Below, piece by piece: positions 8,423-18,961 of a DNA stretch of 64,000 nucleotides; the first letter of the stretch is position 1; every line of letters begins with the position of its first letter. Position numbers and translations under genes: made by a program. Origin of the DNA: Mycolicibacter senuensis (GTDB taxonomy: Bacteria > Actinomycetota > Actinomycetes > Mycobacteriales > Mycobacteriaceae); contig NZ_LQPS01000035.1 of assembly GCF_002101885.1 (NCBI RefSeq), forward strand, positions 1-64,000, read 5' to 3'. The notes below the pieces were generated by a model that searched no databases, was not told the origin of the DNA, and worked only from the letters and a program-made list of their open reading frames with translations.

Positions 8423-11400
8423 GCACCCACAACGAACTGCCCCCCAACGCGATCGCGGTCGTCGGGATGGCCGGGCGGTTTCCCGGCGCCCGCAGCCTGA
8501 CCGGGTTCTGGAACAACCTGCGCAACGGTACCGAATCCATCGTCACGCTGTCCGAGGACGAGCTGCGCACCAACGGCGTGAGCGACAAGGCGCTGGCGAA
8601 CCACAACTATGTGCGGCGGGCGGCGTTGCTGGAGGGTATCGAGGAGTTCGACGCCGGCTTCTTCGGTTTCACACCGCTGGCCGCACGCACTATGGACCCG
8701 CAGCACCGGCTCTTCCTGCAGACCGCCTGGCACGCCCTGGAAGACGCCGGCTACCGGCCGGGGGAACTCGAGGGGTCGGTCGGGGTCTACGGGACCAGCA
8801 CCACCAGCGGCTACCTGCTGCACAACCTGATGTCGCACTACGACCCGAACCTCATCATCGGTCAAGGTGTCAGCTTCGAGATGGTCAACCTGTCGTTGCA
8901 GAACGACAAGGACTATCTGGCCACCCGGGTGGCCCACCAGCTCAACCTGCGGGGCCCGGCGCTGTCGGTGCAGACGGCGTGCTCCTCGGCGCTGGTCGCG
9001 GTGCACCTGGCCTGCCAGAGCATCCTGGGCGGCGAATGCGACATGGCGCTGGCCGGCGGTTCGTCGCTGCGGATTCCGCACCACGTCGGCTACTGGCACG
9101 AACCCGGCTCGATGGTCTCGGCGACCGGGCACTGCCGGCCGTTCGACGTGCGCGCCGACGGCACCATCTTCGCCAGCGGTGTCGGCGTGGTGGTGCTGAA
9201 GTCCCTGGAGGCGGCCGTGGCGGACGGTGACCGCATCCACGCGGTGATCCGCGGTTCGGCGCTCAACAACGACGGCGCCACCAAGATGACCTACGCGGCA
9301 CCCACCGCCGCCGGGCAGGCCGACGTGATCGCCGAAGCGCACGCGGTCGCCGAGGTCGACGCGTCCACCATCAGCTACGTCGAATCGCACGGGACCGGCA
9401 CCCCGCTGGGCGACCCGATCGAAATCGAAGGCCTGCGACAGGCTTTCGCCGTCTCCGACGAGCAGCGCTCGGGCCCCTGCTATGTCGGATCGGTCAAATC
9501 CAACATCGGGCACCTGGAATCGGCGGCCGGCATCGCCAGCCTGATCAAGACCATCCTGTGCCTCAAGCACCGAGCGATACCCGGCACGCTGCACTACACC
9601 AGCCCCAACCCCGAACTGCACTTGGACTCCGGGCCGTTCCGGATCCGCAGCGAGTACGGGCCCTGGGAAACCGAGCAGTCCGTCCGCCGAGCCGGGGTCA
9701 GTTCCTTCGGGGTCGGCGGCACCAACGCGCACGTCATCGTCGAAGAATGGCCGGAAGAGTCGCCGGTGGGCGCGGCACCCCAGCCCGGCCCTCAGGTGCT
9801 GCTGCTGTCGGCGCGCACCGCCGAGGCACTGCAGCAGGGGCGCTCGGAGCTGGCGGCCGAACTGGCCGGTGCCGACGCCGAGGCGCCCAGCCTGCCCGAC
9901 GTCGCCTACACATTGGCCCGCCGGCACCCGGAGAACCTCCGGTTGGCCGCCGTGGTCGCCGACCGGGCCGACGCGGCCACCGTGCTCGGCGCCGAGGAGA
10001 GCGAGAACGTCTTCGTCGGCGAGGGCTTGGACCGCCCAGCCGATGCGCCCGACACCGACCGGGTGGTGTTCTTGTTCCCGGGCCAGGGCGCACAGCACAT
10101 CGGGATGGCCCGCGGGCTCTACGACACCGAACCGGTGTTCGCCGAGCACTTCGACCGCTGCATCGCCGGCTTCGACGCAGAGTTCGGCTTCGACCTGCGC
10201 GCGGTGATCTTCGAGGGCACCTCCCGTGACCTCGAACGCACCGATCGCACCCAACCGGCGCTGTTCACGGTCGAATACGCGCTGGCGAAGCTGGTCGAAA
10301 GCTACGGGGTGCGCCCGGCGGCGCTGGTGGGCCACAGCATCGGCGAATACGCCGCGGCCACCATCGCCGGTGTCTTCGACCTCGACACCGCGATCAAAGT
10401 GGTCGCCATGCGGGCCCGGCTCATGCATGCCGCGCCGCGCGGTGTGATGGTGGCGGTGCCACTGAGCCCCGACGCGGTCGGCGCCTACCTGACCGCCGAC
10501 GTCGACCTCGCCGCGGTCAACGACCCGGACGGTTGCGTGGTGGCCGGCGCCGAAGACGCCATCCGCGCGTTCACCGAGGCGCTCAAGCAGGCCGGGATCA
10601 ACGCGCGCCGGGTGCGCACCTCGCACGCGTTCCACTCCCGGCTGATGGAGTCGATGATCCCGGAGTTCACCGGTTTCCTGTCCCGGCAGACGTTGCGCGA
10701 ACCGCAGATCCCGCTGCTGTCGAACCTGACCGGCACTCAGATGGCGGCCAGCGAGGCCACCAATCCGGCGACCTGGGCACGCAGCGTGCGGGCGACCGTG
10801 CGCTTCGCCGACGAGATCGACACCCTGCTGGGCGACCCGCACCGCGTCCTGGTGGAGGTGGGCCCCGGGGCCACGCTGACCGCTTCGGCGGCCCGCCATC
10901 CGAAGTTCGCCGGCGGGCACCGAACCGTCCGGCTGATGCGCCACCACGCTCAGAACCGCGACGACCGGGACACCTTCCTGCTGGCGCTCGGCCAGTTGTG
11001 GGCTGCCGGCGTCGAGGTGGACTGGTCTGGCCTGCGCGGCGACTACCAGCCCAAACGTGTCACGGTTCCGGGTTATCCGTTTGAGCGCCAACGGCATTGG
11101 CTGGAGCACAACGCCGGCGCCACCTGGGTGTCCGGGGCCGCCTCGAACAACGGTGCCGCGGCGACCGGCTCGTCCGGAGCCGACGGCGCCGGCGGCTCGG
11201 CCGGGGCGTCCATGGACGCGACGCTGCAACGCATCTGGGCGGTCTGCCTCGGTGTCAGCTCGGTGGACCGCAACGCCAATTTCTTCGACATCGGCGGCGA
11301 CTCGCTGGTGGCGATCAGCGTCGCGATGGCCGCCTCCCACGAGGGACTGGACCTGACCCCGCAGGACCTCTACGACAACCCGACGGTGTCGGCGCTGGCC

Positions 11401-12834
11401 AAGGCACTGACTGCCCGCTACGCCGCGGGCGGGTTGGCCCGCCAGTCACCCGGCGAGGTCGAGCACCCGCCCGTTCCGCCGAACATCACGTACTTTTTGG
11501 AGCACGGTGTTCGCGAGCACGGCCACTGGCGCATCCCGCTGATTCTTCGGCTGCGCCCCGATGTCTCCGTCGACGACGTCCGCGCGGTGCTCACCGCGGT
11601 GGTCAATCACCACGACGCCCTGCGGTTGCGCATCACCGAGCGGGCCGGAACCTGGGAACAGCAGGTAGCCGAACCCGGCGAGTTCGGCGAGATCAGCACG
11701 CATTCGCTGCCGGAGGGTCTCACCGCCGAGCACGATGCGGTGCGCACCATGCTGGCCGAGCACATCGGCGAACAGGATCTGTCCTGCCCGCCACTGACCG
11801 CCCTCTACATCCGGGGTGCCGCAGGCGACGTGTGCTATCTGGCGCTGAGCCTGCACGCGATCGTCGGCGACGAGGCATCCCGCGACATCCTGCTGACCGA
11901 CATCTTCACCGCGTTCGGTCAGCAGCTGGCGGGCAACGACATCGAACTGCAGCCGGTCGGCGTCGGATGGGCCGAATGGTCGCAACGCTGCGCGGGGCTG
12001 GCCACCCACCCGGCGGTACTGGAGAGCCGCGAATTCTGGTTGCGGACAACACAAGCCGCAACCCTGCGGCTGGGCGCCGACGTCGCCGAGCCGCCGGGGA
12101 CAGCCGATCTGGCCAAGCTCACCTCGGCGCTGGCGGCGGCCGACGTCAGCGAGATCGACGACGCCCGGCGCCGGCTGCGGCTGCCGATCGACGAGATCCT
12201 GCTGGCCGGGCTGAGCCGCGCGGTGGCAGCGGCCGTCGGCGAGGGCACCGTCGCCGTCGACATGGCGGGAACGGGCCGTTCGGTGCTCAAACCCGATGTC
12301 GACCTGCGGCGCACCGTCGGATCGTTCACCACGATCTACCCGGTCACGCTGAACTGCTCGATCGCCGGAGGGTCGGGCGCGCGCGGGCTGCTCGACGAGA
12401 TCCACCAGACCCTGGGGGCGGTACCGCACTACGGGATCGGCTACGGGCTGCTGCGCTACCTGTATGCGCCGACCGCGCGGTTGTTCGGCTCGGCGGCTCC
12501 GGCCCAGATCCACTTCGCCTACGTCGGGGCGATCCCCGAGCTGCCGGCCGCGCAGGACGCGCCCGTGCAGTTCGACCCCGACACCGCGATGCCGGTGCGC
12601 GAGGCGCTTGCGGGCCTGGGACATGCGCTGGAGCTGCGGGCCTACCGCTCCGCTGGGGTGCTGCACCTGGACTGGTGGTATGACAGCCGCCGCATCGAGG
12701 AGACCACGGTGCGCGCTATCGCCGACGCGTTCTCGACGGCGGTGATGGATCTGGTCGCCGAAGCCATCGCCGAAGACGAGATGGCCTCGGCCGACGCCGA
12801 AGACGGGGAAATGACCCTGGTCGAGCTGTCTTAG
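8419..12834 (+). CDS. ppsE: PpsE-like terminal polyketide synthase (KS-AT-ACP-condensation domain)
   Basis: 1471-residue synthase matching the architecture and size of PpsE (about 1490 residues), which performs the last extension of phthiocerol. KS with active Cys in QTACSSA (~188), HGTGT and NIGHLE; AT with GHSIGE (~637) and HAFH (~736), the motif usually linked to malonyl use although PpsE can also take methylmalonyl; no reductive domains; ACP GGDSL (~958); then a ~430-residue condensation-like domain (~1018-1447) as in PpsE. The condensation motif is LHAIVGDE instead of HHxxxDG; the second His is kept, a deviation PpsE also shows. The GTG at 8419 overlaps the upstream TGA and has TAGGAG before it. 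A longer reading frame exists upstream but would run inside ppsD in another frame and is not believed. PapA follows after 28 bases. Confidence 0.94.
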   Translation: MSTHNELPPNAIAVVGMAGRFPGARSLTGFWNNLRNGTESIVTLSEDELRTNGVSDKALANHNYVRRAALLEGIEEFDAGFFGFTPLAARTMDPQHRLFLQTAWHALEDAGYRPGELEGSVGVYGTSTTSGYLLHNLMSHYDPNLIIGQGVSFEMVNLSLQNDKDYLATRVAHQLNLRGPALSVQTACSSALVAVHLACQSILGGECDMALAGGSSLRIPHHVGYWHEPGSMVSATGHCRPFDVRADGTIFASGVGVVVLKSLEAAVADGDRIHAVIRGSALNNDGATKMTYAAPTAAGQADVIAEAHAVAEVDASTISYVESHGTGTPLGDPIEIEGLRQAFAVSDEQRSGPCYVGSVKSNIGHLESAAGIASLIKTILCLKHRAIPGTLHYTSPNPELHLDSGPFRIRSEYGPWETEQSVRRAGVSSFGVGGTNAHVIVEEWPEESPVGAAPQPGPQVLLLSARTAEALQQGRSELAAELAGADAEAPSLPDVAYTLARRHPENLRLAAVVADRADAATVLGAEESENVFVGEGLDRPADAPDTDRVVFLFPGQGAQHIGMARGLYDTEPVFAEHFDRCIAGFDAEFGFDLRAVIFEGTSRDLERTDRTQPALFTVEYALAKLVESYGVRPAALVGHSIGEYAAATIAGVFDLDTAIKVVAMRARLMHAAPRGVMVAVPLSPDAVGAYLTADVDLAAVNDPDGCVVAGAEDAIRAFTEALKQAGINARRVRTSHAFHSRLMESMIPEFTGFLSRQTLREPQIPLLSNLTGTQMAASEATNPATWARSVRATVRFADEIDTLLGDPHRVLVEVGPGATLTASAARHPKFAGGHRTVRLMRHHAQNRDDRDTFLLALGQLWAAGVEVDWSGLRGDYQPKRVTVPGYPFERQRHWLEHNAGATWVSGAASNNGAAATGSSGADGAGGSAGASMDATLQRIWAVCLGVSSVDRNANFFDIGGDSLVAISVAMAASHEGLDLTPQDLYDNPTVSALAKALTARYAAGGLARQSPGEVEHPPVPPNITYFLEHGVREHGHWRIPLILRLRPDVSVDDVRAVLTAVVNHHDALRLRITERAGTWEQQVAEPGEFGEISTHSLPEGLTAEHDAVRTMLAEHIGEQDLSCPPLTALYIRGAAGDVCYLALSLHAIVGDEASRDILLTDIFTAFGQQLAGNDIELQPVGVGWAEWSQRCAGLATHPAVLESREFWLRTTQAATLRLGADVAEPPGTADLAKLTSALAAADVSEIDDARRRLRLPIDEILLAGLSRAVAAAVGEGTVAVDMAGTGRSVLKPDVDLRRTVGSFTTIYPVTLNCSIAGGSGARGLLDEIHQTLGAVPHYGIGYGLLRYLYAPTARLFGSAAPAQIHFAYVGAIPELPAAQDAPVQFDPDTAMPVREALAGLGHALELRAYRSAGVLHLDWWYDSRRIEETTVRAIADAFSTAVMDLVAEAIAEDEMASADAEDGEMTLVELS

Positions 12835-12862
12835 CCGTTCAGGATTAGGAGAGAACCGGAAA

Positions 12863-14116
12863 GTGTTTGCCACGTCGGTCATTCGGAAGCTCGCGACCAG
12901 TGAGGAGATGCTCGCCGAGACCCACAACTTCGTGGGCCTAGCCGCGCACGTCACCGGTCCGGTCGACATCGACCTGCTCTCGGAGGCCTACGAGGCGCTG
13001 CTGGAGGCCCATCCGATCCTCACCGGGCGGCTGGAGCGACTGCCCGACGGCCGGCATCAGTTCGTCACCGACGACCTGATGCCCGACGGCATCGAGGTGA
13101 TCGAACTCGCTCGCCCCGACGCCCAACCGCCGGCCCCGCATTTCGATCAGACGGAGTCGCTGGTTGCGCTGCGGGTGATCATCGCCGACGGACAGGCGCA
13201 GCCGACCCTGTATGTGCATCACGCGGTCGCCGACGGTCACCACATGTACGCGCTGATCGAAGAGATGCTCTCCTACTACACCGACCTGGTCACCACCGGA
13301 AGGGTCGGCGCGATCAACGTCGAACCGGCGCCGCAGTCGATCGAGGCGGTGCTGGCCGACCGCGGGATCGAGAAGCAGCAGCGCTCCGGCATCGAGCGGT
13401 TCATGCCGGCGCTGTTCGGCTACGACCTCCCGCCGACCCGCCGGGCCGTAGCGACTGAGACGCCGTCGTCGCCGGTGCGGGTTCCGATGGCGTCGTGCCG
13501 GCTCTCGGAGAGCCAGACCAACGACGTGGTCGCCTTCGGCCGCGCCCACGACCTGAGCCTGCACGCGGTGCTGTCGGCGGCGGTGCTGATGGCCGAATGG
13601 CAGTTGCGGGGCAAACTGAGCATCCCGGTGCCCTACGTCTACACCGTCGACCTCAGATACTTTCTCTCACCGCCGGTTTCGGCCACCGGATGCACCAACC
13701 CGATCGGTCTGGCCACCTATCTCGCCGAGATCGACGCCAAGACGGACTTGGTCGCGATCGCCCGGGACATCGCCGAGAACTTCCAGAACGACCTGGACGA
13801 GGGCGTCGTCCAGCAGTCCCGGCTGCACTTCAGCCCGCAGTACGTCGGAAATCCGCCCGGCCTGCCCGATGTCGTGGTGCTGAGTAACAACGGCTTGGTT
13901 CCACCGGTGCGGACACCACCGGGTGTGGAGGTGACCAGCACCCACGGCGAACTGTATTTCGCGGTGAGCGCCGGGATCGACATCTATTTCACCCAGATCT
14001 TCGCCGGCCAACTCAACATCGAATACCACTCGCACGGGCCCGAGCCGGAACGCTCGGTGGAGGCGATCCGCTCGCTGCTGTGCGAGATCGCCGAGCGGCA
14101 TGCGAGTGTCAGCTGA
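12863..14116 (+). CDS. papA5: PapA5-like polyketide-associated acyltransferase
   Basis: 417-residue member of the PapA family (PapA5 has 422). PapA5 esterifies the two hydroxyls of phthiocerol with mycocerosic acids delivered by Mas. Seen here: the N-terminal [11 protein letters not shown] segment typical of PapA5, the catalytic motif HHAVADGH (residues ~114-121), and the conserved [14 protein letters not shown] stretch in the second half. GTG start with TAGGAG ten bases upstream, 28 bases after the PpsE-like stop, so it is co-transcribed with it. In the PDIM locus drrABC separates ppsE from papA5; here papA is directly adjacent and no drrABC is in the window. The substrate acyl chains cannot be told from sequence. 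Its last eight bases overlap the convergent methyltransferase gene. Confidence 0.9.
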   Translation: MFATSVIRKLATSEEMLAETHNFVGLAAHVTGPVDIDLLSEAYEALLEAHPILTGRLERLPDGRHQFVTDDLMPDGIEVIELARPDAQPPAPHFDQTESLVALRVIIADGQAQPTLYVHHAVADGHHMYALIEEMLSYYTDLVTTGRVGAINVEPAPQSIEAVLADRGIEKQQRSGIERFMPALFGYDLPPTRRAVATETPSSPVRVPMASCRLSESQTNDVVAFGRAHDLSLHAVLSAAVLMAEWQLRGKLSIPVPYVYTVDLRYFLSPPVSATGCTNPIGLATYLAEIDAKTDLVAIARDIAENFQNDLDEGVVQQSRLHFSPQYVGNPPGLPDVVVLSNNGLVPPVRTPPGVEVTSTHGELYFAVSAGIDIYFTQIFAGQLNIEYHSHGPEPERSVEAIRSLLCEIAERHASVS

Positions 14117-14939
14117 GGCGGCCGAAAGCGTAGCGGTGATACTGCAGCATCTTCCGCAGCGGCGGCACCGCGCGAGCCACCCGGCTGGGGCGCCGGAAAC
14201 CGGCCGGCACCCGGTTGAAGGTCTCGGCGTCGAAGAGGTTGGCGGCGGCCAGCAACCGGAGCCCGCTCACCGACTCCAGAATGTCGTTGGGGCTGTTGAC
14301 GGCCCAGTGCAGCGTGGCACCGGACTGACGCTGCAGCCGGTGGCTCTTCTGCGACTTGATCCCGAACCAGTTGTAGAAGTCGATCTGCAGTTCGCCGGCG
14401 GGGAACCTCTCGACGACGCTCTGCAGCAGCGCCACCCCGTCGGATTCGGTCAGATACATGCTGATGCCCTCGGCCAGCAACAGCACCGGGCGATCAGCGG
14501 GAATCTCCTCCAGCCAGGACGGGTCGGTCGCCGAGGTCGCCATCAGGTGATAGCCGGGGCGGTCGGGGTAGATCTGCTCGCGCAACGCGATCACCGGCGG
14601 CTGGTCGACGTCGTACCAGGCCACCTCCGGGCCCGGATCGATCCGGAAGACCCGGGCATCCAGGCCGCAACCCAGGTGAATGACGGTGGACCGCGGGTGA
14701 GCCGCCAGGAACTGGCGCGCCCAGATGTCGTACTGGGCGGTGCGCACCGTCACCAGGGGCGCCCACCGGCCGGGAGCTTTGAGCGCCTCCCAGTCGAAAT
14801 CGATGCGCTCGACCGCCTCCTTGGCGTATTGGTCGCCCAACACCGGGGAGTCGAAATCGGCGTCGAGGGCCTTGAGGTACAGCGTCGTCAACATGGTCTG
14901 TGCGGCGCCGTGCAGGTCGACGGGGATCTTGTCTGCCAC
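14109..14939 (-). CDS. LCM-family SAM-dependent O-methyltransferase
   Basis: 276-residue protein of the leucine carboxyl methyltransferase / TcmP-like family, of which mycobacteria have many copies. Visible: the opening [15 protein letters not shown], then [14 protein letters not shown] (SAM-binding motif I), WYDVDQPPV (motif II Asp) and [11 protein letters not shown]. Members O-methylate small molecules or polyketides; this one may act on the product of the adjacent polyketide operon, but that is inference from position. The GTG at 14939 is preferred because a TAGGCT -10 box lies seven bases before it (leaderless layout) and the resulting length matches the second family member at 52088-52921. 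Longer in-frame starts exist at 14978 and 15020, the latter overlapping the flavodoxin gene. Confidence 0.85.
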   Translation of the reverse strand: MADKIPVDLHGAAQTMLTTLYLKALDADFDSPVLGDQYAKEAVERIDFDWEALKAPGRWAPLVTVRTAQYDIWARQFLAAHPRSTVIHLGCGLDARVFRIDPGPEVAWYDVDQPPVIALREQIYPDRPGYHLMATSATDPSWLEEIPADRPVLLLAEGISMYLTESDGVALLQSVVERFPAGELQIDFYNWFGIKSQKSHRLQRQSGATLHWAVNSPNDILESVSGLRLLAAANLFDAETFNRVPAGFRRPSRVARAVPPLRKMLQYHRYAFGRLS

Positions 14940-14946
14940 GTCGGCG

Positions 14947-14959
14947 AGCCTAATACCCT
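14947..14959. promoter_or_regulatory. Back-to-back divergent promoters for methyltransferase and flavodoxin operon
   Basis: On the minus strand TAGGCT (14947-14952) lies seven bases before the methyltransferase GTG. On the plus strand TACCCT (14954-14959) lies 44 bases before the flavodoxin ATG, which has an AGGAGG site at 14990-14995. The two -10 boxes are separated by one base. Both are read by eye from the TANNNT pattern. Confidence 0.5.
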
Positions 14960-15003
14960 GGACGGGAACCGGATGCATCGCACGGTCGAAGGAGGAGGCG
15001 GAT

Positions 15004-15681
15004 ATGGCGGGTGAGGCCAACGGCCGTGGGCAGGCGCCGCGGGTGCTGCTGCTGTACTACAGCTACACCGGACAGGCGCTCAAGGTGCTCGAGGCCGCCG
15101 GTGAGGTGTTCGCCGAGCGGGGCTGCGAGGTGACCAAGGCCGCTATCGAGTTCACCGATCCGCGCTACGCGCAGCGATTCTCGCGGTTCCCGATGCGCCG
15201 GGTGTGGCCGGACATGCTCAGCGTGCTGAAAGCCCAGCAGCAGGGCGAGACGGGCCAGATCCGCACACCCGACGCGGTGCGCGACGGCGACTACGACCTG
15301 ATCTGCATCGGCTCACCGACCTGGTGGAAGGCGCCCGCCATGCCGATCCGGTCGTTCCTGCAAACCGACGAGGCGCGAAAGCTACTGGACGGCAAGCCGT
15401 TCGCGGTGTTCACCGTGTGCCGGGAGTACTGGCAGGAGAACTACGCCGAGGTCTGCCGGCTCGGTGAGGAGTGCGGTGGCCGTTACACCGACGAGATCCA
15501 CTTCACCTATCCCGGCGACCCGCTGCGCTCGATGCTGTCGCTGACCAGTTACCTGGGCAGCGGGCGTTACCGCAACCGCTACCTGGGGCTGCGCCTCCCG
15601 CCCACCAACGTCCAGCCCGAGCAACTCGACCGGGTGCGCACGTTCGCGGCGGGCCTGGCGAGCCGGCTGTTCGGCAAGTAG
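15004..15681 (+). CDS. Flavodoxin-family protein
   Basis: 225-residue FMN-binding protein of the flavodoxin / NAD(P)H-dependent oxidoreductase superfamily. After a short polar start it shows VLLLYYSYTGQAL, with the Ser-Tyr-Thr-Gly phosphate loop for FMN (residues ~15-25), and ICIGSPTWWKAPAMP (~100), the second flavin loop. Such proteins carry electrons or reduce quinone-like substrates. ATG start with a strong AGGAGG site. It is the first of three genes that are 13 bases apart or overlapping (with DUF2505 and nitroreductase), suggesting a small redox operon. The partner is unknown; a role with the polyketide lipid is only suggested by position. Confidence 0.85.
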   Translation: MAGEANGRGQAPRVLLLYYSYTGQALKVLEAAGEVFAERGCEVTKAAIEFTDPRYAQRFSRFPMRRVWPDMLSVLKAQQQGETGQIRTPDAVRDGDYDLICIGSPTWWKAPAMPIRSFLQTDEARKLLDGKPFAVFTVCREYWQENYAEVCRLGEECGGRYTDEIHFTYPGDPLRSMLSLTSYLGSGRYRNRYLGLRLPPTNVQPEQLDRVRTFAAGLASRLFGK

Positions 15682-15694
15682 AGGAAAGGTAGGC

Positions 15695-16204
15695 ATGCCC
15701 CGTTCCTTCGACATCGTGTTCGAGTCGCCGGCGACCGTCGAACAGGTGCAGTCCGCATTCGGCTCGCGCGACTACTGGCTGGCGCGAATCGACGCCTTCG
15801 AGGGCGAGAAGACCCTGGACTCGCTGACCGTCGACACCACCGGCACGGTCCGGGTCGTGGTCACCGAAGACCTGCGTCACGGTGCGTTGCCGGGCATGCT
15901 CACCAAGATCTACCGCGGCGACCTCAACATCGTGACCACCGAGGTCTGGACGCCCACCGGCGACGGCCGGGTGAGCGGCGACATCGACGTGGCGGTGGTC
16001 GGGGCGCCGGGCCGCGGCGGGGGAACCGCATTGCTGCAGCCGGCCGGCAGTGGTTCGCGGATGGACCTCACCGGGACCATCGAGTTCAAGATGCCGCTGG
16101 TGGGCGGCCCTATCGAGAGCTTTTTGGCGAAAGAGTTCGCCCAGGGGATCCCCGAGATCCAGCGATTCACCGCCCGGTGGCTGACCGAAGGGGCCGGACG
16201 ATGA
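15695..16204 (+). CDS. DUF2505 protein, SRPBCC-like fold expected
   Basis: 169-residue protein that matches the actinobacterial DUF2505 family: MPRSFDIVFESPATVEQVQSAF at the start, VTTEVWTPTGDGRVSG in the middle and a PLVGGPIESFL helix near the end. The family is thought to fold like START/SRPBCC lipid- or ligand-binding proteins; no catalytic residue is known. No signal peptide. Thirteen bases follow the flavodoxin stop and the last four overlap the nitroreductase start (ATGA), so the three are translated together. Function unknown; a hydrophobic-ligand carrier is a guess. Confidence 0.8.
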   Translation: MPRSFDIVFESPATVEQVQSAFGSRDYWLARIDAFEGEKTLDSLTVDTTGTVRVVVTEDLRHGALPGMLTKIYRGDLNIVTTEVWTPTGDGRVSGDIDVAVVGAPGRGGGTALLQPAGSGSRMDLTGTIEFKMPLVGGPIESFLAKEFAQGIPEIQRFTARWLTEGAGR

Positions 16205-16929
16205 CGGCGCCGGACGCCCCGCGTTTCACCCCGGCCAACGTACCCGCTGCGGCCGAGGCGCTGGCCCGGCTCGACATGCCGCTGGGCGAGGCGATGATGA
16301 CCCAGCGTGCGGTGCGCCGGGTCTACTCCGAACCGGTCGACGACGCGGTGGTGCTCAAATGCATCGAGCTGGCGCTGCGGGCCCCCACCGGCAATGACGG
16401 GCAGAACTGGGAGTTCATCGTCGTCCGCGACCGCCGCGTCAAGGAGGAACTGGCCAAGCGCTATCGGCAGGCGTGGAAGATCCAGCGTGACGTGGTGTTG
16501 CGGCGCCGGCTCAAGACCGACGAATCGATCGCCGGCATCGCACGGGCGATGGAGTGGCAGATCGACCACTTCGCCGAGATCCCGGTGCTGGTGGTGGCCT
16601 GTCTGCGGTTGGGGGCCCGCGAAGGGCGACTGCCGGTGGTGCGGATGCCGCACATCGCCGAGTCGGCCTACTGGGGGTCGATCTATCCCAGCGTCCAGAA
16701 CCTGCTGCTGGCGGCCCGGGCGATGGGACTGGGCGCCTCACTGATCACGCTGCCGTTGTGGAGTCAACGGGCGGCGCGGCGCATCCTGGGCCTGCCGCGC
16801 GAGATCACGCCGTGCTGCATCGTGCCGCTGGGCTGGCCCCGCGGGCGTTACGGTCCGACCACCCGCCGGCCGGTCGGGGAGGTCGCCCATCTCGACGGCT
16901 ACGGTAACCGGGCTTGGCTGGAAGAATGA
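16201..16929 (+). CDS. Nitroreductase-family oxidoreductase
   Basis: 242-residue FMN-dependent nitroreductase family protein. Seen: MMTQRAVRRVYSEPVDD (the RRS/RR FMN-contact segment, residues ~33-48), LRAPTGNDGQNWEFIVV (~60-77) and a C-terminal GLGASLITLPLW / PLGWPRGRYGP pattern typical of the family. Start at the ATG in the ATGA overlap with DUF2505; an in-frame upstream start would lie inside the previous gene. Third gene of the flavodoxin operon. The substrate is unknown; quinones or enones are common in the family. Confidence 0.87.
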   Translation: MTAPDAPRFTPANVPAAAEALARLDMPLGEAMMTQRAVRRVYSEPVDDAVVLKCIELALRAPTGNDGQNWEFIVVRDRRVKEELAKRYRQAWKIQRDVVLRRRLKTDESIAGIARAMEWQIDHFAEIPVLVVACLRLGAREGRLPVVRMPHIAESAYWGSIYPSVQNLLLAARAMGLGASLITLPLWSQRAARRILGLPREITPCCIVPLGWPRGRYGPTTRRPVGEVAHLDGYGNRAWLEE

Positions 16930-17077
16930 TCCGTTTTCGGATGCAATGGTCCGCGTTCGGAGCCGAAAAGGCATCCTATCCGTCGGTGACGATTACAAAG
17001 TTCTGTTTTAATTGTGTAGCGCAAACCGAGTGATGTAGATTCACCCGATCCTGTGTAACACATTGGGCGGGGGGCTC

Positions 17078-18661
17078 ATGGACGCGGCGAAATACACATC
17101 TGATCCGAAGGCTGTGCTCGCAGCGGGAGCGCTCGCCGCCGCGCTGGTCACACCGGTGGCGGCCACGCCGGCGGGCTCGGTCACCGCGGCGCGGGACCTG
17201 GCACTGGTCAGCGCCGGAGATTCGCTGCTCAACATTCCGCTGAACCTGTTCCAGGTCATTGCCAACATTCCCAGCACCGAACTCGGCGCGATGACCGTTC
17301 TGGGCAACTCGCTGATCTACAGCGGCAACTGGTGGTCGCCGAGCGCCACCAACATCTGGGGGGAGGATCCGGGTGATCCGGGCCATTTCATGGCCTCGAT
17401 CGACATGGCATTCCCGTTCACCCAGATCTCCGGGCAAGGCAGCCCCGCCCCGGGCGCTCCCGGCTTCGACTGGGATGAGGCGGCCGCCGGCCACCTGGGG
17501 CTGGGCCAGCAGTTCACCCTGCTCGCCGATGCCGAGATCCCGACGAGCGCCTCCAGCGATGCCGACTACAGCGCACCGCTGCTGCCGTCGAGCGAGATCA
17601 CCGGCTCGTCGTTCCTCGACCACAACGCCTGGTTCTTCGCCGCGCTGTCCGGTATGCAGCCATTCCCGCTGTTCGATAACTGGTTCGGTGTGCCGCTGTC
17701 GGATCTGATGGCCGGCTATACCTTTCCCACGGTCATCAACCCCTCGATGGGCATCGGTGTCGATAGCGAGGGAAACCCTGACGGCTCGGTACCCGGTGAT
17801 CCGCTGCTGGGTTTCCCGGGCACCCACCCGGCCACGCCGGACGACCTCGCGAACCTGCCGCAGGACGCCGCGACACAGTCGCAGGGGATCCATGTGGTGC
17901 CCGGCACCGATGAGGTCGTCAACGGCAACGGCAACCCGGTGCACCTGATGCCGTGGTCCAACGAAACGTTCAAGCTGGACCTGCTGTATCCATTCCAGAA
18001 CTTCTACGACAGCCTGCAGGCCCCGGTGGACCCGGAGAGCTATCTGAGCGGATTCCATATCCCCACGTTCGATGAGGCCGGCCGGGCACTGCAGACCCTT
18101 GCCGCGGGCATGATCATCGCCTTCGACCCGTCGTCGCCCGGCGACCCCTTCTGCGGGGCCACCTGCCTGGCGTACCCGTCGACCACCCCGCTGGCGCTGG
18201 TGACCGGCCTCGACAAGATGTGGCCGGGAAACCCCTACCTGCAGAATTGGCTCGCGCTGGCCAACGCCGACAATCCGCTGAATGCGTACTACGGAATGGC
18301 CAACGGGCCCACACCACACCAGGTCGACGTCAACGACGCGGTGTCGCAGTCGCTGCAGCAGTGGTTCGATGTCGGCAACGCGTCGCCGGATGACCCGCCG
18401 GCCAACGTCGACACCCCGATCGCGTTCGCGCCCTCGCCGATGATGCAGCAGCTCATCGACTTCATGGAACAGTCGGGTGTCCAGCAGCTTTTCGCCGACT
18501 GGGCGCAGGTGGCCGGCTACCAGCCGGTGGACTTCGACAGCCTCACCCCGGTGCTGGGAGCCGGCCCCGACGACCTCGGTGGCGCCGCGGTGGGCGGTGC
18601 GGACGGATTCGCCGGCTTGCTCGACGCCGTCGGGCTGGGGGACCTGGCAGCGCTGCTCTGA
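17078..18661 (+). CDS. Exported mycobacterial protein of unknown function, tandem paralogue 1
   Basis: 527 residues. An N-terminal hydrophobic stretch (AVLAAGALAAALVTPVAA, residues ~10-28) suggests a signal peptide or anchor. The core reads SLLNIPLNLFQVIANIP, then SGNWW, NIWGEDPGDPGHFM, GLGQQFTLLA, HLMPW, FDSLxAPVD-like (here YDSLQAPVD) and a GDPFCGATC cysteine pair near residue 360. The next two genes share all of these in the same order, so the three are tandem duplicates. I recognise the family as a mycobacterial hypothetical one but know no function; no catalytic motif is evident. The ATG at 17078 follows a G-rich ribosome site; a TTG five codons earlier is less likely. The 148-base upstream gap is unusually AT-rich and holds TAGATT near 17035. 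Confidence 0.8.
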   Translation: MDAAKYTSDPKAVLAAGALAAALVTPVAATPAGSVTAARDLALVSAGDSLLNIPLNLFQVIANIPSTELGAMTVLGNSLIYSGNWWSPSATNIWGEDPGDPGHFMASIDMAFPFTQISGQGSPAPGAPGFDWDEAAAGHLGLGQQFTLLADAEIPTSASSDADYSAPLLPSSEITGSSFLDHNAWFFAALSGMQPFPLFDNWFGVPLSDLMAGYTFPTVINPSMGIGVDSEGNPDGSVPGDPLLGFPGTHPATPDDLANLPQDAATQSQGIHVVPGTDEVVNGNGNPVHLMPWSNETFKLDLLYPFQNFYDSLQAPVDPESYLSGFHIPTFDEAGRALQTLAAGMIIAFDPSSPGDPFCGATCLAYPSTTPLALVTGLDKMWPGNPYLQNWLALANADNPLNAYYGMANGPTPHQVDVNDAVSQSLQQWFDVGNASPDDPPANVDTPIAFAPSPMMQQLIDFMEQSGVQQLFADWAQVAGYQPVDFDSLTPVLGAGPDDLGGAAVGGADGFAGLLDAVGLGDLAALL

Positions 18662-18961
18662 ATCGGCCCGGGCAGGGGCGCCACCGGGTGCAGGCGGTCA
18701 CCCCGTGCGGTATGGTCCGGCAGGATTCGATTGGTGCGAAACTTCGCGGCGGCAACGCCGGGAGTTGCTCGTCGGGGTCAGAGACGGCGACCGAAGCTGG
18801 TCGAGCGCTCTCCTCGAGTAGAAGATGCGCCGAAGACCATCATGATGTATCACTTAGCGGACGATGTTCCACAGCCCATGTAAATTTACCGGTACTCGCT
18901 TAGACACCGGGCCGCGCCGCCGCTATGCTGGCACGGTTCGGTGGGGACTCAAGGGGGACAT

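Noticed and set aside
8116..11340. Very long minus-strand open frame opposite the polyketide synthase genes
   Set aside because: GC-rich codon use opens antisense frames; its translation is Arg/Gly/Val-rich without domains, while the plus strand has complete KS, AT and ACP motifs.
1..14116. Assignment of this operon to the pks5/papA4 lipooligosaccharide locus because of its position before ileS
   Set aside because: Pks5 has an ER and a different order; the terminal condensation domain and PapA5-type sequence fit Pps genes much better.
18662..18940. Possible small genes in the gap between secreted paralogues 1 and 2
   Set aside because: Short frames lack ribosome sites and recognisable sequence; the region looks regulatory, with an AT-rich stretch.
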